Source of the DNA: Nicotiana tabacum
Lineage: Eukaryota; Streptophyta; Magnoliopsida; Solanales; Solanaceae
Direction: 5' to 3'
NCBI RefSeq assembly: GCF_000715075.1
Contig: NC_134103.1
Location: 56,016,230 to 56,080,229, forward strand
Length of the DNA: 64,000 nt
The translations under genes and the position numbers were made by a program. Below are positions 12,881 through 25,875 of the stretch, piece by piece (positions within the stretch are counted from its first letter, which is position 1; every line of letters starts with the position of its first letter). Under the pieces are notes generated by a model. It made no database searches and was not told the origin of the DNA. It was given only the letters and a program-made list of their open reading frames with translations.

Positions 12881-13867
12881 ATTTACCAATTCTTATAGAA
12901 GAAATTTTCCCAATAAATGTAACAATTAATATAAAATTACAAGACAACAAGCATACAATAATTATGGTTTAATTATGAAGCAAACAATGACAAATAGTAA
13001 ATTATTATGGAAATCAGAGAGCAAATAGGCAGTTTAATATTTATTATGCTAAATGTCAAATAACAATTAAGGCACATAATTCAAATAGAATGTAACAATT
13101 AATGCAGAAATTCAAGAATTTATATTTGTAAAGAATAAGAGAGAAACAATTATTATAATAATTAATTTATGATTAAAAATAATTTATGATTTTTCAAGTA
13201 AGCAGGCAAATAATTAATTTGATGACGTATAGACACTCGTCACCTCGCCTATACGTCGTTTACATGCAATTCACATAACAAACAATTTAAGGGTTCTATT
13301 CCCTGAAGTCAAGGTTAACCCCGACACTTACCTCGCTTTTCAAATTCCAAATCAATTATTCAACCACAACTTTTCCTTTTAAATTTGCCTCCAAAAGCTT
13401 CAAATCTATTCACAAACAATTCAATATTTTCAATACTGATCATAAGAGTTAATTCCATATGAATTTATAAATTTTTCGGATAAAAATCTGAAATTTATTA
13501 TAATATTCGGCAGTGGGACCCATGTCTCAAATCCCAAAAAAACTCTCGAAATCCGAACACCCGTTCCGATACGAGTTCAACCATACCAAATTTGTCCAAT
13601 TCTGATATCAAATGGACCTTCAAATCTTAATTTTTCGTTTTTGGAAAGTTTTACAAAAATTTTAATTTCCTCCATCTAAATCCGAAATAAATGATGAATA
13701 TAGACATGAATTTGTTAAATACAATCACTATATGATAAAAAATACTTACCCAGTCCGAAATCGTGAAAAACTCCTTAGAAATTGCCCCTTAGCCGAGTTA
13801 TAATTTAGGGTTTGTGAAAAATGGAAAAAATCCCATTTTGGTTCTGTTTTAAGACACAGGGGTCAGG

Positions 13868-14190
13868 CCTTCTTCCTATTCGCGAAGGGCCTGTCACGTT
13901 CGCGATGAGTAGCAGCCTGTGGCTTTCGCGTTCGCGAGTCCTCCTTTGCGTTCGTGACCCCCCCCTCCCCCCCCGGCCTTCGCGTTCACGAGGCATTGCT
14001 CGCGTTCGCGATGAAGGAATGATCGACCCTCCCCCAGGTGTGACTAACACTACGCGTTCGCGAGGAGCTCGTCGCGTTCGCGAAGGGTAATGCCCCCATC
14101 GCTTTGCGTTCGCGACCAAGCCTTCACGTTTGCAAAGAAGAAAACTTCAGCTGCCCAGTTTACCCTTTGTGTTCGCGAGAGTACCTTCGT
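13868..14190 (-). repeat. GCGTTCGCGA-rich module in LTR C
   Basis: A dozen or so irregularly spaced copies of TTCGCGAA/GCGTTCGCGA-type palindromes, about 740-1070 bp from the LTR 5' end. The remnant LTR E (55185-57630) has the same words at the same offset. Confidence 0.85.
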
Positions 14191-14934
14191 GAAAACGAAG
14201 AAGAACATGCCAGAACACCTGCTGCAGCAAAATACCAGATTTTCAAAGTCCAAAACATCCCGTAGCCTATCCGAAACCCACCCGAGCCCTCGGGGCTCCA
14301 AACCAAACATGCACACAACTCCTAAAATATCATACGAACTTTCTCGCTCGATCAAATCGCCAAAATAACACCTAGAACTATGAATCGGACACCAAATCAA
14401 AGGAGGTTTTCAAGAAAACTTGAAAACTTATTTTTTTTACAACCGAATGTCTGAATCACGTCAAATCGACTCTGATTCTCACCAAATTCGGCAGACAAGT
14501 CATAAATATTATAGTGGACCTATACCGGGCTCCGGAACCAAAATATGGACCCGGGGTCAATAAATCCAACATCAGTAATTCCTTAGAAATCATTAAGCTT
14601 TCAAGCTTTTAATTTTTCATCAAAATTCCATATCTCGAGCTAGGGACCTCGGAATTCGATTCCGGGCATACGCCCAAGTCCCAAATCATGATACGGACTT
14701 ACCGGAATTTTCAAAATACTGATCCGGATCCGTTTTCTCAAAATGTTGACCAAAGTTAACTTAGTTGAGTTTTAAAGTTCTATTTCCCATTTTAATCAAT
14801 TTTTCACATAAAAACTTTCTGGAAAATTATAAGGACTGTGCACGCAAGTCGAGGAATGATAAATGGTGCTTTTTGAGGTCTTAGAATACAGAATTACTTA
14901 TTGAATTTAAAGATGACATTTTTGGGTCATCACA

Positions 14935-14950
14935 TTCTCCACCTCTAAAA
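14935..14950 (-). other. Polypurine tract of element C
   Basis: On minus a purine-rich run (AGAGGTGGAGAA) sits directly before the 3' LTR start, where plus-strand DNA synthesis would be primed. Confidence 0.75.
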
Positions 14951-14957
14951 CAAACGT

Positions 14958-17900
14958 TCATCCTCGAATGTAGTTAGAAAAAGTACCTGAGCTGGAGAAA
15001 ATGTGTGGATATTTACTCCGCATGTCCAACTCCGACTCCCAGGTAGATGCCTCTACCGGCTGACCTCTCCATTGCACCCGAACAGAAGGATAACTCTTAG
15101 ACCTCAACTGTCGGACCTGCCGAGCTAGAATAGCCATCGACTCCTCCTCGTAAGTCAAATCTTTGTCCCATTGGACTGAGTTGAAATCTAACACATGGGA
15201 CGGGTCACCATGATATTTCCGAAGCATAGACACATGGAATACCGGATGAACCATTGATAAACTAGGTGGTAATGCAAGCCTGTAGGCTACTTCACCCACC
15301 CTTTCAAGAATTTCAAAGGGTCCGATATACCTAGGGCTCAACTTGCCCTTCTTTCCGAACCTCATTACACCTTTCATAGGTGAAACCCGGAGCAATATTC
15401 GTTCTCCAACCATGAATGCAGTATCACGAACTTTACGGTCGGCATAACTCTTTTTCCTAGACTGAGCTGTGCGAAGTCGATCCTGAATAATATTGACCTT
15501 ATCCAAGGCATCCTGTACCAAATCGGTACCCAACAACCGAGCCTCTCCCGGTTCAAACCAACCAACTGGCGATCGGCATCGCCTTCCGTATAATGCCTCA
15601 TATGGAGCCATCTGAATGCTCGACTGGTAGCTATTATTATAAGCAAACTCCGCAAGTGGTAAGAAATGATCCTAAGAACCTCCAAAGTCTATAACACAAG
15701 CGTGAAGCATATCTTCCAATATCTGAATAGTGCACTCTGACTGTTCGTCTGTCTGTGGATGAAATGATGTACTAAACTCCACCCGCGTGCCTAACTCACG
15801 CTGTACAGCCCTCCAGAAATGTGAGGTAAACTGCGTACCTCGATATGAAATAATAGACATGGGCACACCGTGAAGGTGGACAATCTCACGAATGTAAATT
15901 TCAGCTAACCTCTCTGAAGAATAGATAACTGCCACTGGAATGAAATGGGCTGACTTGGTCAACCTGTCCATAATGACCCAAACTGCGTCAAATTTTCTCT
16001 GAGTCCGTGGGAGCCCAACAACAAAATCCATAGTGATACGCTCCCACTTCTACTCAGGAATTTCTAACTTCTGAAGCAAACCATCAGGTCTCTGATGCTC
16101 GTACTTAACTTGATGACAATTCAGACACCGAGCTACATGTGCAACTATATCCTTTTTCATTCTCCTCCACCAATAACGTTGCCGCAAATCTTGATACATT
16201 TTAGCGGTACCTGGATGAATAGAATACCTGGAACTGTGTGCTTCTTCAAGAATTAATTCACGAAGCCCATCCACATTAGGCACACAAATACGGCCCTGCA
16301 TTCGCAGAACTCCATCTTCCCCCACAGCAACCTATTTGGCATCACCGTGCCGCACCGTGTCCTTAAGGACAAGTAAATGAGGATCATCATATTTCCTCTC
16401 TCTGATGTGCTCATATAAAGAAGACCGAGTGACTGTACAAGCTAGAACCTGACTGGGTTCTGAAACATCTAACCTCACAAACTGATTAGCCAAAGTCTGA
16501 ACATCTGCAGCCAATGGCCTCTCACCAACCGGAATATACGCAAGACTGCCCATACTCACAGACTTTTACTCAAAGCATCAGCCACCATATTGGCCTTTCC
16601 GGGGTGATACAAAATGGTGATATCATAGTCTTTCAACAACTCTAACCATCTTCTCTGCCTCAAATTAAGATCTTTTTATTTGAACAGATACAAAAGGCTA
16701 CAATGATCAGTAAATACCTCACATGAGACAACATAGAGGTAATGCCTCCAAATCTTTAGTGCATGAACAATGGCTGCCAATTCTAAGTCATGAACAGGAT
16801 AATTCTTCTCGTGAACTTTCAACTGTCGCGATGCATATGCAATTACCTTGTTATCTTGCATTAATACTGCACCAAGCCCAATGTGAGATGCATCATAATA
16901 TACCGTATACGATCCTGAGCCTGTGGGTAATACCAATAATGGCGCCATAGTCAAAGCGGTCTTGAGCTTCTGAAAGCTCAACTCACACTCGTCTGACCAT
17001 CTGAATGGAATACCCTTCTAGGTTAGTCTTGTCAATGTGCTTGCTATAGATGAAAACCCTTCCACGAACCGATGATAATAACCTGCCAAACCCAGAAAAA
17101 TCCGAATCTCTGTAATCGAAGTAGGTCTAGGCCAATTCTGAACAGCCTCAATCTTCTTAGGATCTACCTTTATGCCTTCTGCCGATACAACATGTCCCAA
17201 AAAGGCAACTGAGTCTAACCAAAACTCACATTTTGAAAATTTGGCATATAATTGATTATTCTTCAAGGTGTGAAGCACACTTCGAAGATGCTGCTCATGC
17301 TCCTCTCGACTGCTGGAGTAAATCAAGATGTCATCAATGAATACAACCACAAAAGAGTCCAAATAAGGCTTGAACACCCGATTTATCAAATCCATAAATG
17401 TTGCTAGAGCATTTTTCATCCCAAATGACATCACTAGGAACTCGTAATGCCCATACCAAGTCCGAAAAGCTGTCTTAAGGACATCAGATTCCCTAATCTT
17501 CAACTGATGGTAACCAGATCTCAAATCAATTTTCAAAAATACCTTGGCACCCTAAAGCTGATCAAATAAGTCATCAATTCTTGGAAGCGGATATTTGTTT
17601 TTGATAGTGTCCTTGTTCAACTGCCGATAGTCTATACACATCCGCATCGAGCCATCTTTCTTCTTTACAAATAATACTGGTGCACCCCAGGGCGAGACAC
17701 TGGTCTAATGAATCCCTGATCAAGTAAGTCTTGTAACTGCTCTTTCAATTCTTTCAACTCTAGCGGGGCCATACGGTATGGTGGAATAGAAATAGGCTGA
17801 GTGCCCGGAGCCAAATCAATACAGAAGTCAATATCTCTATCGGGTGGCATCCCCAACAAATCTGCAGGAAATACTTCTGAAAATTCACGAACAACTGGTA

Positions 17901-18393
17901 CTGAGTCCATAGAAGGGACATCCGCACTGGGATCGCGAATATAAGCCAAATAGGCTAGACATCTTTTCTCTACCATACGCCGAGCTTTCATATAAGAAAT
18001 AACCCTGCTGGTAGAATGGCCGGGAGTTCCTTTCCACTCTAATCGAGGTAACCCCAGCATATCTAGGGTCACTGTCTTGGCATGATAGTCCAATATAGCA
18101 TGATAAGGAGACAGCCAATTCATACCCAAGATGACATCAAAATCTACCATATCAAGAAGTAGAAGATCCATACTAGTATCAAGATTACCAATAGTAAATG
18201 CACACGAACGGTAGACATGATCTACTACCACAGAGTCTCCCACCAGTGTCGATACACACACAGAAGCACTCAGAGAATCACAAGACACAACTAAATATGA
18301 AGCAAAATAGGAGGACACATAGGAATAAGTAGATCCTGGATCAAATAGAACTGAAGCATCTCTATGGTAAACTGGAATAATACCTGTGATCAC
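14958..18393 (-). pseudogene. Protease-pol region of element C, broken
   Basis: Reading from 18393 down: aspartic protease with VLFDPGST; RT with DLRSGYHQL and the catalytic FIDD (VVFIDDIL, 17018-17536); RNase H start ([11 protein letters not shown]) at 16676-16981; integrase zinc finger (IHPG, then CLNC) at 16050-16325; integrase core at 15672-16031; and a C-terminal chromodomain-like part (VQWRGQPVEASTWE) at 14958-15611. Together these parts would copy the element RNA to cDNA and insert it. Frames are broken between domains, for example a frameshift after FIRPVSRPG near 17690. In the integrase core the expected second catalytic Asp is Tyr (SIISYRGTQF), so the enzyme would be inactive. The first Asp (IMDRLTKSAHF) and the Glu (ILEDML) remain. 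Confidence 0.9.
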
Positions 18394-18422
18394 AGCATCA
18401 GATGACTCAGCCTAAGGCCTAG

Positions 18423-20013
18423 CTAGAAAAGCATAAAATCGGGGCTGGGCCCCACCACTCTAAACTGCATCTCTGGGACGGCCTCTAACTGGCTGGCCTC
18501 CACCTCTAACGGTTTGACCTCCACCTCTAATGGCCTGACCTCCACCTGTAATAGCCTAACCTCCACATCTAACTGCCTGACCCCTACCTCTAGTTGGCTG
18601 AGCAGGCGGTGAAGCAACCAGTGCTGGTATGATGGCACGAGAATCTTACCGAGATCTGTTACTTGCCAATCTAGGGAAATACCTCCTGATGTGACCAATG
18701 TTCCCACACTCATAACACCCATCCTGATGTTGTGGCTGTTGAAGCTGAAGCTGACCCAGATGGGTCGGATAACCACTGTAGTAACTCTAGAGTGGTGGTG
18801 CACTGATAGGAGCTGAATGTGCACTGAATATTGGCTGCCCAAAGTAAGGCATAATAGGACTATGACTCCCTGAAGCACCGGGAGATACATGAAGTGCTGA
18901 ATGAAACGGTCTGGGAGGATGAACCCTACCAAAATTACCCCTGCCTCCAGACGAGGCACCACTGAAACCACCGAACTGACGAGGCCTCTTATCAGACCTC
19001 TGCCCTCTTTCCTGTGCAAGAACCATCTCGATCCTCCTTGCGACATTAGCAGCCTCCTAAAAAGAAATCTCACTTCCGGTATCCTTGGCCATCTGAAGTC
19101 TGATAGGGTGAGTGAGTCCCTCAATAAACCTCCTCACTCTCTCTCCCTCTGTAGGTAGTAAAAGGAGAGCATGGCGGACCAAATCCACAAAACGAGACTC
19201 ATACTGAGTAACAGTCATACTGCCCTGCTGTAGACGCTCGAATTGCTTGCGAAATTCCTCTCTCAGTGTGATAGGGAGGAACTTCTCCAGAAATAGCTGA
19301 GGGAACTGCTCCCAGGTAAGTGCAGGCGATCCGACTGGTCGGGTCACTGTGTAATCTCTCCACCACCTCTTGGTGGAACCCGTCATCTGGAATACAGCAA
19401 AATCAACTCCATTGATCTCAACTATACCCATGTTTCGCAGCACCTCATGGCACCGTTCAAGATAATCCTGTGGGTCCTCAGAAGGTGTACCACTGAAGTG
19501 AACTGGAAAGAGCTTAGTGAATTTATCCAGTCTCAATAAGGCCTCAAAAGACATGGCGGGCCTATCACCGGTCTGTGCCGCAACAACTGGCTGAACTACC
19601 CCAACTGGCGGGGCTGCTGGAGCCTGATTCTGGGGAGCCATCTACTCTGGGGCGGGAGTAGTAGGAGTTTGTGCTCCTCCCCCAGCCTGTGAGACGGCTG
19701 GTGCCTCTGGAAATGTACCATTCTGGGCCACACCCTCCATAAGACTCACCAATCGGACTAGAGCATCCTGAAGTACTTGAGTGGCTATGAATCCTTCCGA
19801 GACCTGAACTGGTCCAACTGGTACATTCTGAACTGGGACCTCCTCCTGAAGGTCTATCTGAGGTTCTTCAACAGGTGCAGCTGCTCGAGCTTTGGGCTGA
19901 GCTCTACCTCGGCCTCTAGCATGACCTCGGCCTCGACCTCTACCCCTAGCCATAGTTGCCACCGGGGGTTCTGGTCCCTGTCCATCGGTAGAGGTATTAT
20001 GTGTTCTCACCAT
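18423..20013 (-). pseudogene. gag of element C, broken
   Basis: Gag starts MVRTHNTSTDGQ at 20013 and has an Arg-Gly tract (ARGRGRGRGHARGRG), then the capsid-like retrotransposon gag domain (FSGTPSEDPQDYLERC, WWRDYTV, ALTWEQF, FLEKFLP) and a zinc knuckle near 18690. In-frame TAG stops occur after PAPE (just before MAPQNQ at 19641) and after SEISF (about 19057), with more toward the 3' end. The knuckle reads CYECGNIGHIRRYF, so the last metal-binding Cys of the CX2CX4HX4C pattern is Phe. The gene would coat element RNA but is dead. Confidence 0.88.
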
Positions 20014-20200
20014 CTGCGAGAGAATAAGAGTAGAATGGTTCAATCATCGATGATAGAATAAAATCGCATGATAGAATAAGAAAGAAGTGATATTGTTCCT
20101 AAACTTCATAGCCTCTGAGAGATAAGTACAGACGTCTCCGTACCTATCCTTTAGACTCTACTAAGCTTGCTCGTGACTCGTGAGATCTATGTAACCTAGG

Positions 20201-20212
20201 GCTCTGATACCA
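20201..20212 (-). other. Primer binding site of element C
   Basis: TGGTATCAGAGC on minus, two bases inside the 5' LTR end, matches the 3' end of initiator tRNA-Met. Confidence 0.85.
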
Positions 20213-20214
20213 AC

Positions 20215-22288
20215 TGTCACGACCCGAAATTCCCACCTTCGGACCATGATGGCGCCTAACATTTCACTTGCTAGGCAAGCCAACGTTAGAATAACATTAT
20301 CCATTTTTTTAAAATAATTTTTAAATTTATTAATAACAAGGAAGCAAATGCGGAAGCAATTTTGAAATAATTCATAATAATAACGGTGTCTAAATACCAT
20401 CCCAGAATTGGTGTCACAAGTGCATGAGCTTCTAGAATAAATACAAATAAAGGTCTGAATAAATTAAAGTTGTCTGGAACTAAACACACAGCTAAAGTAA
20501 AATAGACGGGGACTTCAGAACTACGGACGCCATGCAGTTATACCTCAAGTCTCCTCTAATAGCTGAAATCCGAGCAAGTCTATGGTACGCCGCTGGGACC
20601 AACTCCAAAATCTGCACAAGAAGTGCAGAGTGTAGTATCAGTACAACCGACCCCATGTACTGGTAAGTGCTGAGCCTAACCTCGACGAAGTAGTGACGAG
20701 GCTAAGGCGGTTCACTTACATTAACCTGTACGCAATATTAGTAACAACAACAATAATAGGAATAAATCAGGTAATTCATTTATAATAATTGAAGGCAACT
20801 CAGCAGTCATAACCAATTATCATTTCCATTATTTCTGTTGCAGCGTGCAACCTGCTCTCACAATATATCCACATTCAGTTCTGTTGCGGCGTGCAACCCG
20901 CTCCTCCAACATATTCATTTTAATCAAGTCTGTTACGGCATGCAACCCGATCCTCCAATATTAACTTTTTAACAAGTCTGTTGTGGCGTGCAACCCGATC
21001 CTCCAATATTGACTTTTAATTAGTCTGTTGCGGCATGCAACCCGATCCTCCAATATTGACTTTTAATAAGTCTGTTGCGGCGTGCAACCCGATCTTCAAT
21101 ATTGACTTTTAATAAGTCTGTTGCGGCGTGCAACCCGATCCTCCAATATAAACGTCTGTTGCAGCGTGCAACCCGATCCTCCAATATAAACGTCTGTTGC
21201 GGCGTGCAACCCGATCCTCCAATATTTTCATTTACCAATTCTTATAGAAGAAATTTTTCCAATAAATATAACAATTAATATAAAATTACAAGACAACAAG
21301 CATACAATAATTATGGTTTAATTATGAAGCAAACAATGACAAATAGCAAATTATTATGAAAATCAGGGAGTAAATAGGCAGTATCATAATTACTATGCTA
21401 AATATCAAACAACAATTAAGGCACATAATTCAAATAGCATGTAACAATTAATGCAGGAATTCAAGAATTTATATTTGCAAAGAATAAGAGAGAAACAATT
21501 ATTATAATAATTAATTTATGATTAAAAATAATTTATGATTTTTCAAGTAAGCAGGCAAACAATTAATTTGACGACGTATAGACACTCGTCACCTCGCCTA
21601 TACGTCGTTTACATGCAATTCACATAACAAACAATTTAAGGGTTCTATTCCTTCAAGTCAAGGTTAACCCCGACACTTACCTCGCTTTGCAAATTCCAAA
21701 TCAATTATTCAACCACAGCTTTTCCTTTTAAATTTGCCTCCGAAAGCTTCAAATCTATTCACAAACAATTCAATATTTTCAATACTAATCATTGGAATTA
21801 ATTCCATATGAATTTACAAATTTTTCGGATAAAAATCTGAAATTCATTAAAATATTTGGCAGTGGGACCCACATCTCAAATCTTGAAAAAACCTATGAAA
21901 TCCGAACGCCCGTTCCGATACGATTTCAACCATACCAAATTTGTCCAATTCCGATATCAAATGGACCTTCAAATCTTAATTTTTTATTTTTGGGAAGTTT
22001 TACAAAAATTCCAATTTCTTCCATCTAAATCCGAAATAAATGATAAATATAGACATGGATTTGTGAAATACAATCACTATATGATAAAGAACACTTACCC
22101 AGTCCGAAATCGTGAAAAACTCCTTAGAAATCACCCCTTAGCCGAGTTATAATTGAGGGTTTGTGAAAAATGGGAAAAATCCTGTTTTGGTTTTGTTTTA
22201 AGACACAGGGGTCAGGCCTTCTTCGCGTTCACGAAGGGTCTGGCACGTTCGCGATGAGTAGCAGCCCGTGGCTTTCGCGTTCGCGAGT
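20215..22288 (-). repeat. 5' LTR of element C, truncated
   Basis: It shares about 2.05 kb with the 3' LTR but stops in TTCGCGAGT at 22288, where the minisatellite resumes. About 1 kb of the LTR 5' part, including its TG start, is missing. Confidence 0.9.
20835..21225 (-). repeat. GTTGCGGCGTGCAAC module in the 5' LTR of element C
   Basis: The counterpart of 12510-12880. Copies near 21150-21210 have a shorter spacer (ATAAACGTCTGTTGC), so the two LTRs have diverged in spacing. Confidence 0.9.
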
Positions 22289-23475
22289 TTTCCTTAACAT
22301 TGATGTTTGCAGTGTAAATATTTAGGACATGGTGTCCTTAACTTTGATGTGTGCACTGTAAATATTAAGGACATGGTGTCCTTAACTTTGATGTTTGCAC
22401 TGTAAATATTTAGGACATTGTGTCCTTAACTTTGATGTTTGTACTATAAATATTTAGGACATGGTGTCTTTAACTTAATTTTGATGTGTGCACTGCAAAT
22501 GTTAAGGACATGATGTCCTTAACTTTGATGTTTGCACTGTAAATATTTAGGATATTGTATCCTTAACTTTGATGTTTGCACTATAAATATTTAGGACATG
22601 GTGTCCTTAACTTAACTTTGATGTGTGCAGTATAAATATTAAGGACATGGTGTCCTTAACTTTGATGTGTGCATTGTAAATGTTAAGGATATGGTGTCCT
22701 TAACTTTGATGTCTGCATTGTAAATGTTAAGGACATGTTGTCCTTAACTTAACTCTGATGGGTGCAGTGTAAATGTTAAGGAAATGGTATCCTTAACTTT
22801 GAAGTGTGCATTGTAAATGTTAAGGACAGGGTGTCCTTAACTTTGATGTGTGCATGTGTAAATGTTAAGGACACAGTGTCCTTAACTTTGATGATTGCAC
22901 TGTAAATATTTTGGACATGGTGTCCTTAACTTTGTTGTGTGCAGTGTAAATGTTAAGGACATGGTGTCCTTAACTTAACTTTGATGTGTGCAGTATAAAT
23001 ATTAAGGACATGGTGTCCTTAACTTTGATGTGTGCAGTGTAAATATTTAGGACATGGTGTCCTTACATTTGATGTGTGCAGTGTAAATGTTAAGGACATG
23101 GTGTCATTAACTTAACTTTGATGTGTGCAGTGTAAATGTTAAGGACATGGTGTCCTTAACTTTGATGTGTGCATTGTAAATGTTAAGGACATGGTGTCCT
23201 TAACTTTGTTGTGTGCAGTATAAATATTAAGGACATGGTGTCCTTAACTTTGATGTGTGCAGTGTAAATGTTAAGGACATGGTGTCCTTAACTTAACTTT
23301 GATGTGTGCAGTGTAAATGTTAAGGACATGGTGTCCTTAACTTAACTTTGATGTGTGCAGTGTAAATATTAAGGACATGGTGTCCTTAACTTTGATGTGT
23401 GCAGTGTAAATGTTAAAGACACCATGTCCTTAACTTTGATGTGTGCAGTGTAAATATTAAGGACATGGTGTCCTG
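22289..23475 (+). repeat. Minisatellite array 2, right part, in transposase intron 2
   Basis: About 27 units, mostly 44 bp with some of 49 bp, with the core AAGGAC-ATGGT-GTCCTT and the same spacer as at 11323-11890. The last unit passes into TCCTGTATTTTCACC and the exon 2 acceptor at 23501. With the left part this makes about 39 cores in one intron. Confidence 0.95.
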
Positions 23476-24801
23476 TATTTTCACCTTTTGTTGTTAAACA
23501 GTACATTCGTGTTTCTTTATATATTTTATACATATGGATCATCAATAGCTGGTTGGAATCATTGTAGACTGGTGATTGCTGTTGATGCAACTTTTTTGAA
23601 GTCAAAATATCGTGGTATTTTAATGATTTCAATTTCAACGGATGCAAATAACCAAATATTCCCACTAGCCTTTGGGATTGCAGAATCTGAAAATAACAAC
23701 TCCTATGAGTGGTACTTTAGTGAGCTTCACAATGCAATTGGGAGCCGTGATAATTTAATTTTTTTATCAGATAGGCAACAATCTATTGCATATGGCATCG
23801 CAAAGGTATATCCTGAAATCCACCATGGGATTTGTATCTATCATTTGGAGCAGAACCTAAAGTGAAGGAAAGTGAAAAGTGAGGTCATAAAACTTTTTCA
23901 AAGTGCTTCAAGAGTATACAGGCGCAAAGAATTTGATCTATACATGTCAGAGATAGCAAAAGTTGATAAGAAGACTTTTGACTACTTGATGAAAGAACCA
24001 CCGGAAAGGTGGGCGCGTTCTTGTTGTCCACGACGAAGATATGACATGCTCACAACAAACATAGTTGATTCAATGAATTGTGTGCTATTAGAAGCAAGGG
24101 AGCTGCATATATTGAGAATGATGGATTTCATCCAAGTGAAGCTACAACGTTGGTTTTATGAAAGAAGAAATGAAGCGGAAGGAACTTTTTATGATGTTTC
24201 ATGTTGGGTAGAAGAGGAATTGAAGAAAAAATTAGATTTAGCTTTTACTTTAAATGTAAGTATTATGTTCTTTCTTTAGCTTATTATTTTAATGATAATT
24301 TAACATAATGTACTAACTTATAGTTTTTCAAATTTGAAGGTCTTCCCTGTTGATTCATGGCATTCTAGAGTTGAGGAAGAAGGAAATACTTTCTTGGTGG
24401 ACTTAAACAAAAGAACACGTGATTGTTTTCAGTTTCAATTTGATAAATTACCATGTATACATGCAATTGCAGCTATCGAGAAGAGAAACATCAAGAAGTC
24501 CAATTTCTGCTCAGACTGGTACTTAAAGGAATCTTGGCTGAAAAGATATGAAAGACAAATACATCCTGTAGGACATACGAATTCATGGATTGTACCAGAG
24601 AGTGTTAAGTCACAAATTATTAAATCTCCAGATTTCAAGGTCCCGCCAGGTAGAAGGCAGAAGAAAAGGCATATTCCAGCTACCAAATCATCAAAAATAA
24701 TATTCAAATGTGGTCATTGCAGAAGAATTAGTCATAATAGAACATCTTGTATATATTCTCCGGCAGTCCACCCATTTTCAAGGAAGCATAGAGAATTATA
24801 G

Positions 24802-25875
24802 ATATATCCACTTATGTTTATCTAATATTTTAAGTTTTTGATATAAATTGGATTCATTTAGATTGGTTTTATTTGAGCAAGTAAGCTTTAGCAGATGGTT
24901 ATATAAAAAATGTCCTGAATTTTTAAAGTTTCTATGTGCTTACGTACTCTTTGTTTCTTTATAAATTTTGATGCATGCAACTTGCTACATCTTATTTTTA
25001 AAATGAGATTGGTCCAAGTAAACTTCAGGATATAATTTTTTGAAATGTCCTGAAAGTTTGAAGTATGAATCTAATATTAAGGACATAAATTTCTAAAATG
25101 TCCTTAACTTCTGAAAATCTCAGTTTAGTATCTAGATTTCAAGAAGTTCAGGACATTTGAAAAAAACTATATCCTGAATATTATTTTCATCCTTCAACAA
25201 ATCAGGACATTTATGAACATTATGTCCTGAAGTTCTATAATAATCAAGGTGTGTTGCTTTGTCTATTCCATCTTGGAAACATATAGAAATCTTTTGCAAT
25301 AGCTCTACAGATTTGCAAGACTGTGAAAATCAACAATAATTGGACGGAATCTAAAAAACTTCTGGACAATTTAATTAAATATTGGCAGTTTAAAACTGTG
25401 CAAAAATGGACAGACCAGTAGTTAACAGAAAGAACTAAATTGGACTAATGAAATTGTCAATTATCAAGCTGCAGATTTCATTAAAACTGGGCAGAACTTC
25501 TGAACTGGGACAATGGAGTAGATAGTAGCTACTCAACTGGGACACATTGACTAGTTTCAGCAATTAAAAATTCAAAAAGCTCATATTGACCAGCAGCAAT
25601 ATATATAAAGAGAGAAATTAATAACATGATGCCTTCATATTACTGCTGAAACTGTTATTTGCCAAAGTTGCAACAAAAAAATTATGTTATGCAAACAAAA
25701 TAAAGTGTCTTATGAACAATTTACAGGATATTTCAGAAATATACTACTAGCAATTCCACTACAGCTGACTTTCTATACTACTACACTACAGCTCCTTCGG
25801 GCAAGAAGTTTCATTTTCACTATCATAATCGTCGCCGACTTTTTCTGGTGGTATTTCATAATCAGAATTTCTTTT
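24802..25875. other. Intergenic strip between the convergent Mutator-borne genes
   Basis: No gene is recognised. Between 24905 and 25250 single half-sites (AAATGTCCT, AGGACATTT, GTCCTGAA) of the palindromic core occur without tandem order. The likely 3' ends of both genes meet here. The frame after the Ulp1-like stop (25876) could extend as far as about 25790 on minus if that stop is secondary. Confidence 0.5.

Larger units (their letters stand above)
11891..14934 (-). repeat. 3' LTR of element C, 3044 bp
   Basis: On minus it starts TGTGATGACCCAAAAATG (at 14934) and ends GGGTCGTGACA (at 11891). It is nearly identical to the 5' LTR over the shared 2.05 kb. It includes two tandem modules, at 12510-12880 and 13868-14190. 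Confidence 0.92.
11891..22288 (-). mobile_element. Ty3/gypsy chromovirus-type element C inserted in minisatellite array 2
   Basis: A minus-strand element with a complete 3' LTR (11891-14934), a polypurine tract (14935-14950), pol, gag, a primer site (20201-20212) and a 5' LTR cut short at 22288. Its gag and pol order (protease, RT, RNase H, integrase, chromodomain-like tail) and long LTRs fit the Del/Tekay lineage. The left flank is TATGG within a repeat core. The right target duplication is missing because about 1 kb of the 5' LTR is deleted and joined directly to the minisatellite. Confidence 0.9.
10139..24801 (+). pseudogene. MuDR-type (MULE) transposase, three coding exons, broken
   Basis: This is the transposase of the Mutator-like element, which would bind the element ends and move it in the nucleus. 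Inferred exons are 10139-11301 (donor ACAG|GTAAAC), 23502-24255 (acceptor TTAAACAG, donor AAT|GTAAGT) and 24340-24801; all join in frame. Exon 1 holds the MuDR N-terminal region (CGWCVRAFRIKDS, then a KNHDCS-like motif). Exon 2 holds the catalytic core: first Asp in VIAVDATFLK, second in FLSDRQ, then CIYHLEQN. The NxxESxN-type motif reads NIVDSMN, with Asp where Glu is usual. Exon 3 holds a SWIM zinc finger (CFQFQFDKLPCIH) and a zinc knuckle (CGHCRRISHNRTSC). In-frame stops are TAG 10262, TAA 11024 and TGA 23863. Intron 2 contains element C. The stops mark a dead copy, but splice sites and most of the frame are preserved, so inactivation looks fairly recent. Confidence 0.85.
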